From assembly GCA_947631485.1 (NCBI GenBank), contig CANRLJ010000023.1, forward strand, positions 1 to 10,046: a stretch of 10,046 nucleotides of DNA, given 5' to 3'. Position 1 is the first letter of the stretch. Every line of letters begins with the position of its first letter. Positions 7,107 to 10,046 of this stretch are shown here, piece after piece. Under the pieces are notes generated by a model. The model was given only the letters and a program-made list of their open reading frames with translations. It searched no databases and was not told the origin of the DNA. A program made the translations under genes and the position numbers. Origin of the DNA: an uncultured Clostridia bacterium. Lineage in GTDB: Bacteria; Bacillota; Clostridia; Christensenellales; UBA1242.

Positions 7107-7442
7107 ATGGAAAGAAAGATGATTTGCATCATGTGCCCAATGGGCTGCGAACTCACTGTCAAAAAAGATGGCGAAAAGATTTCCGTCACAGGAAACGGCT
7201 GCAATCGTGGGGTTGTTTTTGCACAGGAGGAGTTGACCGCGCCAAAGAGAATTGTGACAACTTCGGTTAAGACAGAGAAGGGTGTTAAGTCTTGCAGAAC
7301 GGACAAACCTGTTCCAAAAGAACTGATTTTTGACTGCATTAAAGAAATAGAAAAATTGCGTCTTAAAGACGCAAAGTTTGGCGATGTGATAATCAAAAAC
7401 ATCCTAAATACGGGTGCAAATGTTGTGATAACTGCAAATTAA
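7107..7442 (+). CDS. DUF1667 protein with a four-cysteine cluster motif
   Basis: A 111-residue soluble protein of the DUF1667 family. Cys7, Cys10, Cys14 (CIMCPMGC) and Cys32 (GNGCNRG) form a CxxCxxxC...C pattern like the N-terminal [4Fe-4S] site of molybdopterin oxidoreductases, so an iron-sulfur or other metal site is likely. The rest contains a basic linker (RTDKPVPKE) and a short alpha/beta end. It is the third gene of the operon: AGGAG at 7096-7100 overlaps the TAG stop of the GlpB-like gene and the ATG follows after a further 6 bases. Its position suggests it is the electron-transfer subunit of the glycerol 3-phosphate dehydrogenase complex, functionally replacing the GlpC subunit of enteric bacteria; this role is inference from neighbourhood. 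Confidence 0.88.
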   Translation: MERKMICIMCPMGCELTVKKDGEKISVTGNGCNRGVVFAQEELTAPKRIVTTSVKTEKGVKSCRTDKPVPKELIFDCIKEIEKLRLKDAKFGDVIIKNILNTGANVVITAN

Positions 7443-7465
7443 AAAAACGCGAAACGCGTTTTTTT
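7441..7465. terminator. Bidirectional terminator after the glycerol 3-phosphate operon
   Basis: An 11-pair hairpin, A7CGCG / CGCGT7 with loop AAA, begins inside the DUF1667 stop codon and ends just before the stop of the convergent PH-domain gene. T runs exist on both strands. Confidence 0.9.
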
Positions 7466-7466
7466 A

Positions 7467-7862
7467 TCAGCCATCGTGACGATGAAATTCTGTAAGTTTG
7501 ATGCCATAAAGTCGTCTTTGTTCTTCAACATAAGTTGAAATCATTTCGCGGACCTTGTATGGATTTTTTATGTTTTTCAAAACGAAAGTTGGCTTCGTTT
7601 CGTCGTTGCTGTAAAGTGTGACAACGCCGGTGTTGAAAAGCCTTCCAAACAAAGATTGGCGGAAGTCGATGTCACAGATACGATATATGTTCACTTCGTC
7701 AATCATTGATGACAAAAAGCCTGTGTTTGAAAAAATCTTAAACCAAGCACCAGCCTTTCTTACCAAGTGATATCTTGTAAAAGAAAGAGGAAGTCCACAA
7801 AATCTTTTTCTGTCTGACCAAATGAGTTCGGCACCATCGCCATATTTTCTTTCAACGTTCAT
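7467..7862 (-). CDS. Bacterial PH-domain (bPH2-type) protein
   Basis: A 131-residue protein without membrane segments. It has the pattern of small bacterial PH-like proteins: FTRYHLVRKAGAWFKIFSNT (residues 28-47), DEVNIYRICDIDFRQS (55-70), FNTGVVTLYSND (76-87) and FVLKNIKNPYKVREMISTYV (93-112), ending in a helix. In YdbS/YdbT-like relatives the same strand order (a basic 'tRY-l' strand, 'YRI-DI', 'G-G-I-l-s-D', then a C-terminal helix) forms a PH-like barrel. The cellular role of these small forms is unknown; membrane association or protein binding is guessed. GAGGTGGG lies 4 bases before the ATG, and a TATAAT lies at 7882-7887. It is a single-gene unit between two terminators. Family moderately sure, function unknown. 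Confidence 0.8.
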   Translation of the reverse strand: MNVERKYGDGAELIWSDRKRFCGLPLSFTRYHLVRKAGAWFKIFSNTGFLSSMIDEVNIYRICDIDFRQSLFGRLFNTGVVTLYSNDETKPTFVLKNIKNPYKVREMISTYVEEQRRLYGIKLTEFHRHDG

Positions 7863-7881
7863 AATCCCACCTCACAAATCT

Positions 7882-7887
7882 ATTATA
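7882..7887 (-). promoter_or_regulatory. -10 hexamer of the PH-domain gene
   Basis: A perfect TATAAT on the minus strand, 19 bases before the ATG. The best -35-like hexamer (TTGCAG) lies 20 bases upstream, longer than the usual spacing, so the -10 is probable but the -35 is unsure. As at 4435-4440, the leader would be only about a dozen bases. Confidence 0.55.
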
Positions 7888-7962
7888 AATGAATTTTACA
7901 ATAAAATCTGCAAAAAGTAAAGGACTTTTTGACACTTTTTCTTTTTTTTATATTAAAAAAAA

Positions 7963-7992
7963 CAAAAAATCCTGCAAAGAGCAGGACTTTTT
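7963..7992 (-). terminator. Terminator of the small Cys/Gly-rich gene
   Basis: CCTGC (7971-7975) and GCAGG (7981-7985) form a hairpin with an adjoining T-A pair and loop AAAGA. On the minus strand it is followed by a long T run, and it starts 11 bases after the TAA of the small gene at 8004. T runs on the plus side make it weakly bidirectional. The AT-rich stretch 7915-7960 holds only short A/T-run hairpins. Confidence 0.75.
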
Positions 7993-8003
7993 ATGTGGAC
8001 AAA

Positions 8004-8216
8004 TTAGTTGTTGCCAGAGTTGCAACCACAATTTGAAAGCAGAATTAAGAACAAAAGGGTGCCGCAGTCAATGCAAATTTCTCCACCCTTAAATCCCCCA
8101 AAGCCACATCCACAGTTTTGTAACAGCAAAAGCAAGAAAATGAGTGAGCAGCAGTCATTTCCTGAGCCACCACAGTTTCCTACATTGCCACAGTTTGAGC
8201 CTCCAAAAAAGTTCAT
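8004..8216 (-). CDS. Small Cys/Gly-rich protein with two hydrophobic runs (unknown function)
   Basis: Seventy residues: a Gly/Asn/Cys-rich start, then a first hydrophobic run (SLIFLLLLLQ, ~24-33) followed by NCGCGFGGFKGG, then CIDCGTLLFLILLSNCGC and a Gly/Asn end. The two units (Leu/Ile-rich run directly followed by NCGCG or NCGCN) look like an internal duplication. Nine Cys in 70 residues with Gly between them recall the small Cys-rich proteins of Clostridia that are sometimes labelled as chorion-like high-cysteine proteins; some such proteins are linked to spores, but nothing here proves that. AGGAGG (8222-8227) 5 bases before the ATG, and a terminator just after the stop, make it a real gene. 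The hydrophobic runs are ~9-10 residues, short for transmembrane helices. Confidence 0.78.
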   Translation of the reverse strand: MNFFGGSNCGNVGNCGGSGNDCCSLIFLLLLLQNCGCGFGGFKGGEICIDCGTLLFLILLSNCGCNSGNN

Positions 8217-8257
8217 TTGTGCCTCCTAAAAAGATTTCTTATGTAACGACTTTTATT

Positions 8258-8285
8258 TTGTGCTTAAACACCTGCACATTACAAT
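8258..8285 (+). promoter_or_regulatory. Weak candidate promoter for a small RNA upstream of the SPFH gene
   Basis: TTGTGC (8258-8263), 16-base spacer, TACAAT (8280-8285). The -10 matches five of six positions, the -35 three. A transcript from ~8292 would end at the hairpin at 8333-8377. The -10 lies in an ACATT-AC-AATGT inverted repeat (8276-8287). Supported only by the orphan terminator downstream. Confidence 0.3.
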
Positions 8286-8325
8286 GTATTTATTTGCTTG
8301 AAAAAATGTTCATAGGTTGTTTTTC

Positions 8326-8377
8326 TGTCCAGCGGAATTTGCAGGACAATTTTTTGTTTTCCTGCTCCGTTTTTTTT
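8326..8377 (+). terminator. Orphan plus-strand terminator with an overlapping alternative hairpin
   Basis: CGGA (8333-8336) plus GCAGGA (8341-8346) pair with TCCTGC plus TCCG (8360-8369), leaving a 4-base bulge on the left arm and a 13-base loop, followed by eight T. No plus-strand gene lies between the terminator at 7465 and this point, so it ends no known mRNA. TGTCC (8326-8330) can pair with GGACA (8344-8348), which would remove most of the GCAGGA arm. That is the geometry of an attenuator or of a short regulatory RNA. There is no T run on the minus strand, so it is not the end of a minus-strand gene. Confidence 0.6.
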
Positions 8378-8386
8378 GTAAATATT

Positions 8387-8415
8387 TTGACTTTTTCACA
8401 CTTATTTGTTAAGAT
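8387..8415 (+). promoter_or_regulatory. SigA promoter with extended -10 for the SPFH gene
   Basis: TTGACT (8387-8392), 17-base spacer, TAAGAT (8410-8415) preceded by TGT, giving an extended -10. The ATG at 8448 lies 32 bases after the -10. An upstream in-frame TTG at 8406 falls inside this promoter and so cannot be the start. Confidence 0.7.
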
Positions 8416-8447
8416 TTAAATGGATAATAATATCTAATAGGGGACAT

Positions 8448-9269
8448 ATGGAACAAAATATTATCAAATTTAATGGAAGCAATGAAAAACTCTTGGCAAG
8501 ATATGTCGTTGACAACTTGGCTTCAAGACCATCTTTGATTGTGCCAGAAACCCACAATGCAATTTTAATTAAGGACGGACAGATGCTTCAAACTCTGTCA
8601 TCCGGAAAGTATGTTTTGACAGACTTTTTGGACATCAAAACAGAACTTAACAGTTCAATCGAAGTTTTGTTTATGAGTAAGACGGCAAAGTTGAAACTGC
8701 GTTGGGGGACGGCAAACAAACTTTTGATGTTTGACGAGGCACTGCAAGAAAACTATCATTTGGGGCTTTCGGGAGATTTTGAAGTTCAGGTTGGAGACCC
8801 AAGAAAGTGCTATCTATATCTTGTCGGCGTGTCTGAGGATTTGACATCCGATGCCTTGCAAGAAAGACTGATGTCAAATGTGGTGTCGGTTGTTGAGACG
8901 GTGGTTGTGGAGTTTGTTCAGGCAAACAATATTCCTTTCAACAAGATTGCAACCTACAAAAAGGAGATGTCTCAAAAGGTCCTAACCGCCCTTTCACACA
9001 AACTTATGAGCGAATACGGAATTGCTGTTTTTTCCTTTAATATTGCAAATATTATTATTGACAGCGAAGAGTTAAACAGGATGAACAGCCACCTCAAAGG
9101 GCAGGCAAAGGTGCTGGTTTGCAGTGGATGCGGCGCACCATTAAATGAAAATGACAAGTTTTGTTCTAAGTGTGGAAAAAGCACATCCGCATCGGATGTT
9201 TGTCCAACTTGTGGAAAGCAAGTGCCAACAGGCTCGGCGTTTTGCCCAAGTTGCGGACAAAAACTTTAA
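8448..9269 (+). CDS. SPFH-domain protein with two C-terminal zinc ribbons (YdjI-like)
   Basis: 273 residues. Residues ~20-215 form an SPFH (band-7-like) domain of the YdjI / 'virion core protein' type: RPSLIVPETHNAILIKDGQM at 27-46, LSSGKYVLTD at 50-59, GDFEVQVGDPRKCY at 109-122, and a final EYGIAVFSFNIANIIIDS at 189-206. Two zinc ribbons follow: Cys225, Cys228, Cys239, Cys242 and Cys252, Cys255, Cys266, Cys269. Soluble SPFH proteins of this kind are thought to assemble at the membrane; B. subtilis YdjI belongs to a membrane-protein locus. The ATG is preferred over an in-frame TTG at 8406 because AGGGGA (8439-8444) precedes it, the promoter lies between, and relatives begin near this point. 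It is coupled to a membrane-anchored gene starting 9 bases after the stop, a likely partner. Confidence 0.85.
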   Translation: MEQNIIKFNGSNEKLLARYVVDNLASRPSLIVPETHNAILIKDGQMLQTLSSGKYVLTDFLDIKTELNSSIEVLFMSKTAKLKLRWGTANKLLMFDEALQENYHLGLSGDFEVQVGDPRKCYLYLVGVSEDLTSDALQERLMSNVVSVVETVVVEFVQANNIPFNKIATYKKEMSQKVLTALSHKLMSEYGIAVFSFNIANIIIDSEELNRMNSHLKGQAKVLVCSGCGAPLNENDKFCSKCGKSTSASDVCPTCGKQVPTGSAFCPSCGQKL

Positions 9270-9278
9270 GGAGGAAGT

Positions 9279-10046
9279 ATGTTGATTGCATTGTATGTGA
9301 TTATTGTTCTTGCCATTGTTGGCTTTGCAGTGTTCTATATTGTCAGAGAATACATAAAAAAGCCTCGTGACGAAGCAAAGGGCGGAAGTCGTGGCATTTT
9401 GAAAAACAAAAAGTCGATTGAAAACATGGTGGCAAATGTTGAAAGCATCATTGTGTATGCAAACGGAAACGATGTTTTGTGCAGAAGGCTTGTTGAGGTG
9501 AAAGACAACATCAGATTTTTCAATCCAACAACAGACGACAAAGTTTTGCTTGTTGACAACAAAATTGCAAATCGCCTTGATGACTTGAAGATTATGGTTG
9601 CCAAAGACAACACTCAGGAAACGTGTTTCAGAGTGCTGGAGGAGATTGAGGCATCCGATCTGACTGTGGTGGCGGATTTCAATAATATTACCCAGATGGG
9701 TACGATCCCTCTGGAAGTATCTGTCAAGGAAAAGCAGCGCAAGATCGACAGCATGATCCTGAGCCATACCAACCTTCTTGTGAGTCTGGAAGAGGCGAAA
9801 ACAAAAGAGTTTAATGTGACGCTGGAGACAGAAGGAACGCCGGCGGAAGGCTACACGGTAGGGTATACGGCAGTTACCCCCAATCTGGTTACGGTGACGG
9901 GTCCTGCCAGCGTGGTGGACCAGATCAGCCGGCTGGTTGTAAAAGTATCTGTGGATGATCGCAGCACCACCATGCGCACCAAAGCCCTTGTCCTTCTGGA
10001 AAAGAGCAATGGCGAGGAATTGTCGGACAGCCGTGTGACCTTTAGC
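9279..10046 (+). CDS. Membrane-anchored small protein (N-terminal part) running in frame into a YbbR/CdaR-like segment; 3' end outside window, probably chimeric
   Basis: AAGGAGG at 9268-9274, overlapping the previous stop, precedes the ATG by 4 bases. Residues 2-23 are one hydrophobic membrane segment (LIALYVIIVLAIVGFAVFYI), then a basic linker and a soluble region rich in Asp/Lys to about residue 115 (NKIANRLDDLKIMVAKDNTQ). I do not recognise this part; an SPFH protein beside a single-pass membrane protein suggests a membrane complex. From about residue 117 the sequence becomes a YbbR repeat protein: ASDLTVVADFNNITQMG, LEEAKTKEFNVTLETEG, TPNLVTVTGPASVVDQIS and VKVSVDDRST. There is no stop in 256 codons. 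DNA composition changes sharply at the same place, so the true gene for the first part probably ends differently and the second part belongs to another genome. Confidence 0.6.
   Translation, partial: MLIALYVIIVLAIVGFAVFYIVREYIKKPRDEAKGGSRGILKNKKSIENMVANVESIIVYANGNDVLCRRLVEVKDNIRFFNPTTDDKVLLVDNKIANRLDDLKIMVAKDNTQETCFRVLEEIEASDLTVVADFNNITQMGTIPLEVSVKEKQRKIDSMILSHTNLLVSLEEAKTKEFNVTLETEGTPAEGYTVGYTAVTPNLVTVTGPASVVDQISRLVVKVSVDDRSTTMRTKALVLLEKSNGEELSDSRVTFS
9625..10046 (+). other. Compositionally foreign segment encoding part of a YbbR-domain (CdaR-like) protein
   Basis: By hand count, 9661-10020 is about 52% G+C against about 38% for 9301-9600. Codon choice changes as well (CTG, GTG, ACG, ACC, ATC, GGC in place of TTG, GTT, ACA, ATT, GGC/GGA mixtures). 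The protein reads as YbbR repeats: ADF-N-IT-MG, then LE...K-F-V, then P--V-V-GP-SVVDQI. In Bacillota CdaR is the membrane regulator of the diadenylate cyclase CdaA, and its gene normally follows cdaA, which is not here. The sharp break could be misassembly, an amplification chimera, or recent transfer; the first two are more likely given an in-frame join between unrelated proteins near the edge of the window. Confidence 0.7.

Noticed and set aside
7889..8092. 67-codon plus-strand frame in the gap after the PH-domain gene
   Set aside because: It runs through a terminator and the antisense of the Cys/Gly gene; its Cys residues come from that antisense.
8406..8447. A 14-residue N-terminal extension of the SPFH protein from a TTG codon
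   Set aside because: It overlaps the -10 box of a good promoter and has no ribosome binding site; the ATG at 8448 has one.
9141..9767. 208-codon minus-strand frame at the right end
   Set aside because: Antisense to the zinc ribbons and the membrane protein; the predicted protein is Cys/His/Asn-rich noise with no ribosome binding site.
1..10046. CRISPR array, tRNA/rRNA genes, insertion sequences, phage or defence genes
   Set aside because: No spaced direct repeats, no cloverleaf or rRNA signature, no transposase, integrase, nuclease or defence motif seen on either strand.

Overview
The window looks like a low-GC Bacillota genome, most likely an uncultured gut-type member of the Clostridia. 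The grounds are strong AGGAGG-type ribosome binding sites, SigA-like promoters, short T-tailed terminators, Lys-rich proteins with many AAA/GAA/TTT codons, and Clostridia-type gene families (a BFD-tailed GlpA-like oxidase followed by a GlpB-like protein and DUF1667, a YhhN protein, an SPFH plus zinc-ribbon protein, and a small Cys/Gly protein). The last ~420 bases differ in composition and look foreign to the rest.

Layout. Positions 1-332 hold the 3' end of a dehydrogenase-like gene with an odd His/Cys tail, then a terminator. Thymidylate kinase (tmk, 375-1010) follows and ends in a bidirectional terminator shared with the convergent operon. Positions 1046-4306 (minus strand) are a tight operon transcribed glpK, then a Ser-hydrolase with a long Lys-rich tail, then a YhhN/lysoplasmalogenase-like membrane protein. 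A divergent promoter region (4307-4458) separates it from the plus-strand operon at 4459-7442: GlpA-like FAD oxidoreductase, GlpB-like FAD/NAD oxidoreductase and a DUF1667 Cys-cluster protein. Together these could strip acyl groups from glycerolipids, phosphorylate the glycerol and oxidise glycerol 3-phosphate to dihydroxyacetone phosphate. No glycerol facilitator and no glp regulator is visible.

Positions 7441-8003 contain a second bidirectional terminator, a bacterial PH-domain protein (minus) and another hairpin. Positions 8004-8216 (minus) encode a 70-residue Cys/Gly protein with two hydrophobic runs. The gap 8217-8447 holds an orphan plus-strand terminator with a competing upstream hairpin (small RNA or attenuator candidate), then a good extended -10 promoter for an SPFH-domain protein with two C-terminal zinc ribbons (8448-9269). 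That gene is coupled to a membrane-anchored small protein starting at 9279.

From about 9600-9640 to the end the reading frame runs, without a stop, into a YbbR (CdaR-like) domain whose DNA is clearly GC-richer (about 52% by hand count, against about 38% in the preceding 300 bases). The simplest reading is a chimeric join, by assembly or amplification, with another, probably Lachnospiraceae-like, genome; a true fusion or transfer is less likely. No tRNA, rRNA, CRISPR array, insertion sequence or phage gene was seen.
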